DNA of 43,347 nucleotides, from assembly GCF_011039075.1 (NCBI RefSeq), contig NZ_JAAKEG010000015.1:1-43347 (forward strand), in the 5' to 3' direction. The notes under the pieces were generated by a model. It ran no database searches, was not told the origin of the DNA, and saw only the letters and a list, made by a program, of their open reading frames with translations. This DNA comes from Adlercreutzia sp. ZJ304. Its GTDB lineage: Bacteria > Actinomycetota > Coriobacteriia > Coriobacteriales > Eggerthellaceae. The translations under genes and the position numbers were made by a program. Shown here piece after piece: positions 1 to 7,989 of the stretch (position 1 is its first letter; each line of letters begins with the position of its first letter).

Positions 1-2
1 AT

Positions 3-2312
3 GCACAGTGGGCATATGAAGTTACATTAGATGCAGGTGATGGCATCGCAACTTATGGAGAAGGATTTTCTAGTCCTATTTATGCTTGGAAAAACCACGG
101 GTATGTAAAGAGCGTGCCTGAATGGAGTGCATCAACAACTACAAACCCAACCATCATAAATACAAACACTGTAATAGTGACAGCAGAGAAGGAAGGCTAC
201 ATATCTCAAGGCTATCAAAGTGGTGGTACTACATATATCAAAGCAGATGGCAAATTGAGTTCAAGTGCGGCGCCAATGTTTACAAGCGCTCAAACATGGA
301 CGTGTGGTTGGTCTGCTATTTCCTACACCATTCACTTCGATGGTAATGGCAATACGGGCGGAAACATACCTTCTGACATAAATGCCACCTATGATGTTGA
401 ATATTCGGTGCCCACTGCAACACCCACAAAAGCAAGCTACACATTCAGAGGCTGGGCGAAAGACCGTGCTGCCACTTCTCCCGATTATATAGTAGGCGGC
501 GATAAACTCATTAACCTTACCACCGAAAATGGCGCAACCGTAACGCTATATGCAGTATGGGAAGAAAATACAGCAACCATCCGTTTTGCTATAGCTAACG
601 ATAGTGCAGGCTGGGGTACATTAAGTAAAACTTCAGAGACTATTGGGGTAGTTAATGGCGCTACATCATGTATAGCAACTTCTAATGCCGGCTATGCTCT
701 TGAAGGCTGGTATGACGGTGCCACCAAAATTACTACTACAGATGAAGCTAACAATGCCTATATTGATAGTGAAAACAGTAATACTTTGCATGTGCACAGT
801 ACTCCAACCAGCCTGCTGCAGGATAAAACCTACACTGCAAAATTCATAGGCGAAACTATTACGCTTTCGTGGGATTCGTGCGGTGGTAGCCAAGTGGGCG
901 ATACTACGCAAGTGTATTCGTCTTCGTCGAAAGTAATTTTGCCCACCACTGTACCCACTCTCGAAGGCTATTCGTTTGAGGGCTGGTGGACGCGAGAATC
1001 GGGCGGCACGCAAGTTTTTAATACCACAGCATTGCCTACTTCGGACACTACCTACTATGCACATTGGCAAATTGGTAATTACAGTGTGTCATATCAAGAT
1101 GCCGATACAGAAGAAGCCTCATCAGCTAATTTCGCCTATGGAACCACCATTACTATGAATCCTGACGGCGGTACATTTTCGCCTGCCACGCCGGAAGGGT
1201 GGACTGCTTCCGGTTCTGGTTTTACACGCAATATGCCAGCTGAGGCTATAGAGTTGCCTGTGCCCACGCGCGACAAGTTTAGTTTCAAAGGTTGGCGGCT
1301 TAACAACACCACATTTACGGCTGTTTGGGATAAGGCAGTTTATAGGATATTACTAAATGGTGGTGAAGGTGTGAATGCGATTTCAGCCTCGCAATACAAC
1401 TATACTTACGGCAATCAAGAGACGATTACTTTGACGGTCACGGCAAGGTCGGGCTATGACGTAAATCGTGCAGTTTGTGTTTGTTCGGATGCAGGTGTCA
1501 CCATAACAGCCAATGGCGGGGGCACATTTTCAGCCAAAATTGGGCAGGACGTTTGGGGCGATATAACCTTTACAGCAACGTGCCCCAAGGCATATTCCTA
1601 CACACTTGAATACTACGACAATGCGGGTGGCGATACGCCTATAGCCACGCAAACTGAAACCGGGAACAAGGTGACATTGCCAGATGAAACCGATGAGCGC
1701 TTCAGGAAAGAAGGCTATCTGCTTCTAGGTTGGGCTGATGCGCCGAACGCTACCGCCGTAACGTATCAAGCTGGTGCGGAAGTTGACGCGCTAACAACCG
1801 AAGATGGCGCGGTTGTAAAGCTATATGCGGTGTATGCATTGCGCTTGTCGTGCAGCATTCCAGTTGAGATGCCACTGAAGTTCAACGTGGAAACCGGCAA
1901 GTCTATTCCGGCTTCTATAGAAGTGAAGTCGGACACTGTGGTTCCGATTAATTTCAGTGCGTATGCTTTAGCGACTGAAACTGGTTTGTGGTTATTCCCG
2001 AATGCGGATAATCGCGACAACGTTACGTTTAATTTCAAAGATGCCAACGTAGTGTTCAAACTGCCGCTGCTGTATACCGAGCCCGGTTCGCCAACATACC
2101 GGATGCTTGTGGAGCGGCTTGAGGCAAATGGTGCGAAATCGCTTCTTATGTCGCTGGAAACGAATGGTGCCGATTGGCGACCTAGCGATGAATGGAACCA
2201 ATCTCCAAGTAACGGTCAAGCGGGATTAAACGGATTAGATGAGGGATCTGCCATCTATCAACTGAATGATTCGATAGCGCAGATTTGCTGGTATGTATCA
2301 GCTTCTGAATAA
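3..2312 (+). CDS. InlB-repeat (Listeria-Bacteroides repeat) surface protein, 5' end outside window
   Basis: The frame is open from base 3 with no stop, and it begins with residues AQW, the usual end of an InlB B-repeat. The gene therefore starts left of the window; the GTG at 114 is not the true start. Several degenerate repeats of about 70-80 residues follow, each with a Y-x-F-x-GW core and a closing LYAVW, YYAHW or FTAVW. After the last repeat (LYAVYAL) comes a C-terminal domain from about base 1840 starting IPVEMPLKF. It resembles the core of the small secreted protein at 3236 (ITVPVNLTL). The chain ends without an LPXTG-like signal or membrane segment, so it is not sortase-anchored by itself. 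InlB-type repeats usually serve adhesion or spacing on the cell surface. It is followed 39 bases later by the next gene of the locus. The family call is firm; the ligand is unknown. Confidence 0.85.
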   Translation, partial: AQWAYEVTLDAGDGIATYGEGFSSPIYAWKNHGYVKSVPEWSASTTTNPTIINTNTVIVTAEKEGYISQGYQSGGTTYIKADGKLSSSAAPMFTSAQTWTCGWSAISYTIHFDGNGNTGGNIPSDINATYDVEYSVPTATPTKASYTFRGWAKDRAATSPDYIVGGDKLINLTTENGATVTLYAVWEENTATIRFAIANDSAGWGTLSKTSETIGVVNGATSCIATSNAGYALEGWYDGATKITTTDEANNAYIDSENSNTLHVHSTPTSLLQDKTYTAKFIGETITLSWDSCGGSQVGDTTQVYSSSSKVILPTTVPTLEGYSFEGWWTRESGGTQVFNTTALPTSDTTYYAHWQIGNYSVSYQDADTEEASSANFAYGTTITMNPDGGTFSPATPEGWTASGSGFTRNMPAEAIELPVPTRDKFSFKGWRLNNTTFTAVWDKAVYRILLNGGEGVNAISASQYNYTYGNQETITLTVTARSGYDVNRAVCVCSDAGVTITANGGGTFSAKIGQDVWGDITFTATCPKAYSYTLEYYDNAGGDTPIATQTETGNKVTLPDETDERFRKEGYLLLGWADAPNATAVTYQAGAEVDALTTEDGAVVKLYAVYALRLSCSIPVEMPLKFNVETGKSIPASIEVKSDTVVPINFSAYALATETGLWLFPNADNRDNVTFNFKDANVVFKLPLLYTEPGSPTYRMLVERLEANGAKSLLMSLETNGADWRPSDEWNQSPSNGQAGLNGLDEGSAIYQLNDSIAQICWYVSASE

Positions 2313-2351
2313 AGCGGCAAATAGGGACGAGAGATAGAGAAGAGGAAAACA

Positions 2352-2933
2352 ATGTCAGATAACAAAGTGAAGAACAAGCAGCCAGCGCCGCATGTTGGGC
2401 GGAAAGCGCAAGGCGCTGGCGCTCAGAGTAAGAGTCACACAGGTAAAACCATTGCCATAGTGGTAATTGCGGTTCTTATAGTAGTCGGCATAATTGCTGG
2501 CATTGTATATGCTTTGTTCTTCTCAAAAGATAATTTCTACGACTCAAATTCCATAGTGGGTCAGGCACCATACAAGACACGAGAAGAAATTCAGGCAGAG
2601 CTTGACCGCAAAATAGAAGAGGGCATGTTCAACATAAGCATAGCTTCTGTTATTGAATTTCAAGATGGCTCGTCTTCAGGTACTGCATATATAGAAAATG
2701 TGCCCGGCAATCAATATGTAATGCAGGTAGATATAAAGCTAGATGAAACTGGAGAAACCATTTATGAATCCGGCGGCTTGAAACCCGATTCCTACATTAA
2801 AGACATTGCTCTTACTCGTGACCTAGATGCAGGAACTTATCAAGCGACAGCAACATTTCATGCAATAGACCCCGAGACACTAGAGGAACAAGGTCAAGCC
2901 GCCGCAAAAATAACTTTGAACGTACTGAACTAG
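2352..2933 (+). CDS. type II membrane protein of the fibre locus, paralog of the 3950 gene
   Basis: Not a family I can name. It has a lysine-rich cytoplasmic tail of about 30 residues, one membrane helix (about 33-56, IAIVVIAVLIVVGIIAGIVY), then an extracytoplasmic domain of about 130 residues. That domain opens with EEIQAELDRK at residue 78 and continues with an all-beta pattern (IENVPGNQY, DETGETIYESG, AGTYQATATF). The protein at 3950 has the same architecture and near-identical motifs, while their N-termini and helices differ. An AGAGG-type ribosome binding site precedes the ATG. It lies between the adhesin and the small secreted subunit, so a role as membrane-bound assembly or anchoring factor for the surface structure is a reasonable inference, without direct proof. 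Confidence 0.8.
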   Translation: MSDNKVKNKQPAPHVGRKAQGAGAQSKSHTGKTIAIVVIAVLIVVGIIAGIVYALFFSKDNFYDSNSIVGQAPYKTREEIQAELDRKIEEGMFNISIASVIEFQDGSSSGTAYIENVPGNQYVMQVDIKLDETGETIYESGGLKPDSYIKDIALTRDLDAGTYQATATFHAIDPETLEEQGQAAAKITLNVLN

Positions 2934-2952
2934 CTTCACCGTATCAACCAAA

Positions 2953-2968
2953 TGTTTCACGTGAAACA
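2953..2968. promoter_or_regulatory. parS site, ParB (Spo0J) binding
   Basis: The 16-base palindrome TGTTTCACGTGAAACA matches the chromosomal parS consensus TGTTNCACGTGAAACA exactly. The palindrome extends by two bases on each side. It lies in the gap after the first fibre-locus membrane protein. parS sites load ParB for chromosome segregation and usually cluster near the replication origin. No parA or parB gene is visible in the window. Confidence 0.88.
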
Positions 2969-3022
2969 TTTTATGAAACATAAGCAGCAAGAACTTTGAC
3001 AGCTAGTTGAGAAAACAATGCA

Positions 3023-3143
3023 GTTAAGGCGGGATGTCGGTGTGCTCACAAAGCGAGTTCCGCAGCGAACAGAAATGTCCTGTGGACATTTCTGCCGAGC
3101 GAGGACTGTAGAGCGACTGAGCATTCCTACATCCCGCCTTAAC
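3023..3143. repeat. 121-bp nested inverted repeat upstream of the small secreted subunit
   Basis: The outer arms 3023-3037 and 3129-3143 are perfect 15-base complements (GTTAAGGCGGGATGT). Pairing continues inward to 3048/3118 with three mismatches in 26. In the centre sits a second perfect hairpin, AGAAATGTCC-TGT-GGACATTTCT, at about 3071-3093. There is no T tract, so it is not a standard terminator. It could be a MITE or palindromic element, a leader RNA structure for the 3236 gene, or, less likely, an invertible segment. Confidence 0.75.
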
Positions 3144-3235
3144 GAACAAACTAGCAAGGAAGAAAAGGTATCAAGAGGTAAGGGCCCTCTGGATATAGAA
3201 ATGGAAATGGTCATAACTAAAAAGGAGGAAAGACC

Positions 3236-3832
3236 ATGAAAAAGACAAGAAAGCTGATGGGTGCATTTGCCCTGTCCGCTGCGTTGGCGATTGGGTGCGC
3301 CATGCCAGCGTTCGCAGCAGCAGGTGACTACGATGGACAAGGCTCTATCACCGACGCTAAGACAGATGTATTCCTGCAAGGTGTTGCCGATAGTCAACAA
3401 CAAATTAGCATTACAGTGCCTGTGAATTTAACCCTTTCTGCCCCGGAAAATGGTGGCACTATTACAGCTCCTAGTGCAGCTGCATACACTATTACCAATC
3501 GCGGTGCAGCGTTAGTAAAGGTTTCGAGTGTTACTCCGGCTGTGGCGGCTAACTTCACTTTAAGTGAAGAGGCTTTAAGCACTTCATTCCAAAAAGATGC
3601 AAACAGTGCAACGGTTCATCTAACTATGAAGACCGACACTCTATCTACACCAATTGTTATTAAAGGGGAAGCCGCAATTACTCTTCCAGGTACTCATTTT
3701 GACATTGCCGGTGGCGATAGCTTAGGTATCAGCTTAGCTGGACAGGCATATCCTTCCGAACAAGGTAATTTCAGCGTCGATGCATCTGTTAAGGCTGTAG
3801 CTCTAACTTATACCGTTGCGCTTGCTGGTTAA
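3236..3832 (+). CDS. small secreted fibre/pilin-like subunit
   Basis: A 198-residue protein with a clear Sec signal peptide (MKKTRK, hydrophobic stretch to about residue 24, cleavage near AFA-AAG). The mature part of about 170 residues is predicted beta-rich and threonine/serine-rich, has no cysteines, and shows the core ITVPVNLTL...TITNRGAALVKVSSV. A related core forms the C-terminal domain of the adhesin at the left edge. The ribosome binding site AAGGAGG is the strongest of the locus. Together with the double hairpin just downstream, this suggests a highly expressed major subunit. It lacks a sortase motif, so retention at the surface would need a partner. The specific family is not recognised; pilin-like is an inference from size, secretion and context. 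Confidence 0.8.
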   Translation: MKKTRKLMGAFALSAALAIGCAMPAFAAAGDYDGQGSITDAKTDVFLQGVADSQQQISITVPVNLTLSAPENGGTITAPSAAAYTITNRGAALVKVSSVTPAVAANFTLSEEALSTSFQKDANSATVHLTMKTDTLSTPIVIKGEAAITLPGTHFDIAGGDSLGISLAGQAYPSEQGNFSVDASVKAVALTYTVALAG

Positions 3833-3859
3833 AGCATGTAGCGAAAGAATCAATGTAAA

Positions 3860-3925
3860 AAATTGGTAGACAGTTTACCAATTTGCCCGTGGGAGCCGCC
3901 AAACCGTGTGGGCGGCGGCTCCCAC
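3860..3925 (+). promoter_or_regulatory. tandem mRNA hairpins after the small subunit gene
   Basis: Two adjacent hairpins lie in the 117-base gap to the next gene. One has 9-base arms at 3860-3868/3876-3884 (AAATTGGTA). The other has 12-base perfect GC-rich arms at 3889-3900/3914-3925 (GTGGGAGCCGCC). Neither has a T run. Such structures between a secreted subunit and downstream genes commonly stabilise the upstream mRNA or attenuate transcription; this role is inferred. Confidence 0.6.
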
Positions 3926-3949
3926 ACCCATCCTTAAAGGATAGATACC

Positions 3950-4618
3950 ATGAACAATAACTTAAAACCACCGTCTTGCGACGGGAAGACTAAAGATTTA
4001 CCGCAAATGCATAACAATGACGGTATATATAATCCACGTACAGCGCCTAAGAGTAATGCGACAACAGATTCTGCAAGCAGTTCCGCTGCTGATGGGGTTA
4101 ATAATTCTGGCAAGCGCAAGCGCGGAGCCGCTTTCTATATCGCTATTGTTATAGCATTGCTAGCCATTATTGCGGCTTGTGTGTTCACTTATCTTTGGTG
4201 GCAAGACCAGCAGGTTGGTTCGCGCGATAGCAATGCGCTAATAGGTCAGCTAGAAGGCAAGTCGCAAGAGGAAATTCAGGCAGAGCTTGACCGCAAGGTT
4301 GAAGAGGGCATGTTCAATATAAGCATTGCCAGCAGGGTTGAATTTGAATCGGGTACGTCTAAAGGGCCACTTCGCATAGAAAATGTGCCGGGTAATAGAT
4401 ATTTAATGCAGGTGGAAATTTTGCGCGACGATACGGGTGAAGTTATTTATAAGTCGGGCGTAATAGATCCGAACTATCACATTCAAGAAGCGGAATTAGA
4501 CGTAGCGCTTCCGGCGGGTACTTATGAATGTACAGCGTTGTTTTATGCGTTAGACCCAGAAACTGAAGATCAGATAGGAAAAGTTGCAGCCAAGATGGTG
4601 ATAACAGTTCTAAATTAA
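3950..4618 (+). CDS. type II membrane protein of the fibre locus, paralog of the 2352 gene
   Basis: A 222-residue protein: hydrophilic N-terminal tail of about 60 residues, one membrane helix (about 63-88), then a periphery domain with EEIQAELDRK at residue 107. IENVPGNRYLMQV, DDTGEVIYKSG and PAGTYECTALFYALDPET follow. These blocks align end to end with the protein at 2352, down to the closing VLN. Even the DNA around EEIQAELDRK is nearly identical, so the domain is under constraint or was recently exchanged. The ribosome binding site is AAGGAT. It is followed 18 bases later by the LAKTG protein, suggesting co-transcription. The biochemical function is unknown. Confidence 0.8.
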   Translation: MNNNLKPPSCDGKTKDLPQMHNNDGIYNPRTAPKSNATTDSASSSAADGVNNSGKRKRGAAFYIAIVIALLAIIAACVFTYLWWQDQQVGSRDSNALIGQLEGKSQEEIQAELDRKVEEGMFNISIASRVEFESGTSKGPLRIENVPGNRYLMQVEILRDDTGEVIYKSGVIDPNYHIQEAELDVALPAGTYECTALFYALDPETEDQIGKVAAKMVITVLN

Positions 4619-4636
4619 AGGGAAAAGGGATGCGCT

Positions 4637-7195
4637 ATGGGAAGCACTATTCATACATATATAAATAAGCTGATAGCGTGTCTTTTATCGGCGGCTCTTG
4701 TTGTGGGGTTATCGCCGGGTGCGGCGTTTGCTGCATCTTATGCAGGTTCGGATTCTGCCACGTACGAGGATAAAGACTTCAACAGCGCCAGCGGTCAATT
4801 CCAAAGCGACATTTACTTTATTGGGCAAGAGACGTTTGCTGTAGTTGACCCGACAACTTCTATGTATGAGCGAGAATTTGTAGCGGGAAACGCCATTGAA
4901 ATGTATGTAAAAGGGGCTGCTAATTTTGTGGACAGTCTTACGGCTACGTGGAAAATGGCAGAGGCGGTGTATACGGGAGTTGATACGCCAAACTATGCGG
5001 CGGCGTATGCAGCAGCGCAAGTTGTGGCGGCGCACGAAAACGACAGCATTGCATTAGACAACCAGACTAGAGCAGTTGTCTGCAGGCATTTTCCGCAAAA
5101 CGATGGGCTGGAAGCTAACAAAACTTATTGGTATTGGCTAGAGGTGGAAAATGCGTCGGGTCAGGTGGCGGTGCAAAACACGGATAAGCCTTTTGTAGTT
5201 ATACGCGAAACGGGCTATAGAGTAGGACCCTACTACGATGATTTGGCTGCGGATGGGGCTGCTTATACTTGGATGGTGGCGGGCGGTCCGGTGGCTAATA
5301 TTGATGGAGTTAATGTAAATACCGGTGTTAACGGTGCAATTTATAAGGGGTCTACGCTTTCTAGTGTTGTGTCGCCGTCTGTGTCGTCAGTGTATGAGTT
5401 TTTAGAGCAGGTGGCTGTAGCTGATAGGGATACAAGTGGCAATGCTATGAAGCTTAGTAAGGTGTGGCAGGTTGCTATACGTGGAGTGAACGAGGGTTTC
5501 GAAGCCTACAAGGAAGACATTTTCGTTAAATTGAATACCGATGCTGTAGAGGGTTTTGACACGAACGCTCTTGATGACTACAAGCTGTTTATGCTTGACG
5601 ATAGCGGGCAGACGTGGAGGTCGGTCGACTTGATGGACGCTGCGGCGGCGGCAAGTGTCGGCATTACCGATGTTGCGGTTGAGGCAACGGGCATTACGTT
5701 TAAGCTGACGGGCACAAATACTACAGGCAATATTGGCGTGTTTGGTTTGGCAAAGCGCATGACGCAAGAAGAAACTGACTATTCTTTCCGTGTTACTCCG
5801 CAATTCAGCAGCGGCGGACAGATAAACAATAATGGTGGCGCGTTCGCGTATGGGGCGCACCCAATGTTTGTGTTCGATCCTTATCCGGGATACAAGGTTG
5901 ATAGTGTAGCGCTTTTAGTTGGTGGTGGCAGTTCGCGCAGCGGTCAGGTTCGGTATGAAATTCCGCATGTGTCGCAAGTAGGTGCGCAGGCGCCATATGG
6001 CACATACAGTGGAAACACTTACACTTTTCCCGCCGATTTTAACGACGGCGGCAGTATGTCAGATGTCACTTTCTCTGTGACGTTTACTAAAGCCGATTCT
6101 TATGTGCCGCCGGCGCAGGGTCAAGTTCCTGCCGTGCAGCTGACTGCAGGCAATGCCCCACAGCTTTTGACTGATGTGCCGCATGGCAGTGTGTATTTTG
6201 GCGCCAAGATAAACGAAACGCGCGTGAATGCTGGCGAAACGAAGCGATTTGAAGCGAACAAAACTTACGGGTCATTCACTATGAAGACGAACGATCCTAT
6301 GATGCTTTATTTCGAACCTGTTGATGGGTGTAAGGTTGAGTCGGTAACAATAAATGGTGAAACGCATACTGTATATGGAAGTTCTTACGTTATTCCATCG
6401 TTTAATACCAATATGTCTATAAAGGTCAACTTCGCATTTACTATGATCGAGCCTGTGTTCTACTTTAAGGTGAAAGCCGATTACGATAGCAGTCAGGCGC
6501 GCGTGGGCTTTGGGCAAAGCGGCGTTCAGTGGGTTGATTCTATTAGTGTGGCTCAGGGCGATCATACTACATTTATTGTTGAGCCGCACGCTAATTATGT
6601 GCTTCAAAGTGCTGTTGTGTCTTATGGTGAAGGCACGTCTGAAACTGATGCAACAACTTGGATTTCAGAGCAAGGCATTCTTACTGTCCCAAATATTCAA
6701 CGTGATACTATCGTTAGCTTCGTGTTTAAGAAAACCAACGAGCCGCCTGTACCTGTGCCGGCTGACACGTTTACCGTAACTGCGCGCGCTGTGGGTAAGG
6801 GCGGTTTTATATCTGGTAGTGGTACTGCTGGCACACTTTCTGCGACGGTTCAAGCCGGTGGTAGTTACACAATAAATTATCAGGTGCATTTGGGTTACAG
6901 GGTTGTATCCATTACCGATAACGGCAAAAGCATGAATTTTAGTTTGCACGATAGGTCGTATACGGTATTTAACATTGCCGAAAACCACGACGTTGTTATA
7001 GCGTTTGATACGGTTAGTTCATGTCCACCGGCTGGCGTAATATCGCCCACAAAAAGGATAATTCACCGGTTGCAATCGCTTGCTAAGACGGGCGACTTGA
7101 ATGTGCCAATTGCAATTAGTTTTGCTGCGGTAGCTGTAGTTGCTGGCGGTACTGCTGTATTTCTTTTGCGTCGCCGCAAACGAGCCGCTAGCTAG
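4637..7195 (+). CDS. LAKTG-anchored cell-wall surface protein
   Basis: An 852-residue secreted protein with a signal peptide at about 1-32 (cleavage near AFA-ASY). The large ectodomain includes repeated beta segments of the form VxSVxxNGE / VDSVALLVG that end in predicted beta-sandwich modules. The C-terminal sorting signal is LAKTG at 815-819, followed by a hydrophobic helix and RRRKR. LAKTG is an accepted sortase-substrate variant in Gram-positive bacteria. No sortase gene is in the window. As the only anchored protein of the locus it probably serves as the base or a covalently attached adhesin. Its stop overlaps the convergent mscS stop by 8 bases. Ectodomain ligand unknown. Confidence 0.83.
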   Translation: MGSTIHTYINKLIACLLSAALVVGLSPGAAFAASYAGSDSATYEDKDFNSASGQFQSDIYFIGQETFAVVDPTTSMYEREFVAGNAIEMYVKGAANFVDSLTATWKMAEAVYTGVDTPNYAAAYAAAQVVAAHENDSIALDNQTRAVVCRHFPQNDGLEANKTYWYWLEVENASGQVAVQNTDKPFVVIRETGYRVGPYYDDLAADGAAYTWMVAGGPVANIDGVNVNTGVNGAIYKGSTLSSVVSPSVSSVYEFLEQVAVADRDTSGNAMKLSKVWQVAIRGVNEGFEAYKEDIFVKLNTDAVEGFDTNALDDYKLFMLDDSGQTWRSVDLMDAAAAASVGITDVAVEATGITFKLTGTNTTGNIGVFGLAKRMTQEETDYSFRVTPQFSSGGQINNNGGAFAYGAHPMFVFDPYPGYKVDSVALLVGGGSSRSGQVRYEIPHVSQVGAQAPYGTYSGNTYTFPADFNDGGSMSDVTFSVTFTKADSYVPPAQGQVPAVQLTAGNAPQLLTDVPHGSVYFGAKINETRVNAGETKRFEANKTYGSFTMKTNDPMMLYFEPVDGCKVESVTINGETHTVYGSSYVIPSFNTNMSIKVNFAFTMIEPVFYFKVKADYDSSQARVGFGQSGVQWVDSISVAQGDHTTFIVEPHANYVLQSAVVSYGEGTSETDATTWISEQGILTVPNIQRDTIVSFVFKKTNEPPVPVPADTFTVTARAVGKGGFISGSGTAGTLSATVQAGGSYTINYQVHLGYRVVSITDNGKSMNFSLHDRSYTVFNIAENHDVVIAFDTVSSCPPAGVISPTKRIIHRLQSLAKTGDLNVPIAISFAAVAVVAGGTAVFLLRRRKRAAS

Positions 7196-7982
7196 ATGTT
7201 TCCTCTTCGGCGCGTGCATGCACGTAGGGGGCGATGGCGCGTATCACTGAATCGCGTGCAGGTTTTACTTTCGACGCATCAGTAAGAGTGAATGAAAGTG
7301 TGCCTTTGAAGCCGTCTGCGGTAACTTCCGTAAAAGCCACCGATGGATCTTTGCGCAGCTTGCTTACACGGGTAAGTGCTTTTTGCGCTGCATCTTCTAT
7401 GCGGTGGGCAACCGTTGTTAGGCGCTGTTCGTTGTTAGTGGCAACAATGGGAATAGATACGTTTTCCGGATCGGTTAGCTTCAGCAACGCTGTTGTATTG
7501 ATTATGGAATTCGGAATTATGACTGTGGTGCCATCTGGATTGTCTATTGTTGTGTGTCGCCAAGTTACGTCGCGCACTATGCCGTTTACTCCGTTTGCGC
7601 CTAGCTGTATGTTGTCGCCGGGTTCTACGATGCGCGACAGACTTACCTGTAAGCCCCCGATTAGGTTTGATATTGTGTCTTGAAAGCCCAGCGAAATTGC
7701 GATGCCGCCTACACCAAGCGCTGTGATTATGGCGCTAACATTTATGTTGAAGCATACCGACAACATAAAGCTGATGCCTATCAACCATATGCAAACACGT
7801 ATTACATTTACAAAGATGGAGCTTTGTGGCAGCAGCGAACCGCGCTTCAAAATTCGGCGCAACAATATTACGCAAATACGCGATACCAGCGCGGTTATTG
7901 CCAATATAACAACGATGCCTAAGGCAGTGGTTATCCAGTCGGTGTGGATGAATTTATCGAAATTGTTATATAGGCTATCCAT
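7188..7982 (-). CDS. mscS: small-conductance mechanosensitive channel, MscS family
   Basis: At 264 residues it has the length of E. coli-type MscS. There are three N-terminal membrane helices (about 15-37, 58-80, 83-105). The pore-lining TM3 and following beta domain are recognisable as IITALGVGGIAISLGFQDTISNLIGG. The conserved cytoplasmic motif DVTWRHTTI...GTTVIIPNS follows. The channel releases solutes on hypo-osmotic shock from the cytoplasmic membrane. It starts 7 bases after the nrdG stop with AGGA as ribosome binding site, so it is probably translated from the nrdG mRNA. Family assignment is secure. Confidence 0.93.
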   Translation of the reverse strand: MDSLYNNFDKFIHTDWITTALGIVVILAITALVSRICVILLRRILKRGSLLPQSSIFVNVIRVCIWLIGISFMLSVCFNINVSAIITALGVGGIAISLGFQDTISNLIGGLQVSLSRIVEPGDNIQLGANGVNGIVRDVTWRHTTIDNPDGTTVIIPNSIINTTALLKLTDPENVSIPIVATNNEQRLTTVAHRIEDAAQKALTRVSKLRKDPSVAFTEVTADGFKGTLSFTLTDASKVKPARDSVIRAIAPYVHARAEEETSS

Positions 7983-7989
7983 ATATTTC

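Noticed and set aside
114-116. GTG as start of the left-edge adhesin
   Set aside because: The frame is open to the left edge and upstream codons match the end of an InlB repeat, so the gene is truncated by the window.
3023-3143. Invertible promoter controlling the subunit gene
   Set aside because: No convincing -35/-10 lies between the arms in either orientation and no invertase gene is in the window; kept only as an inverted repeat.
4637-7195. Classical pilus tip with LPXTG and dedicated sortase
   Set aside because: No sortase gene, no pilin motif and no isopeptide-type domains could be identified.
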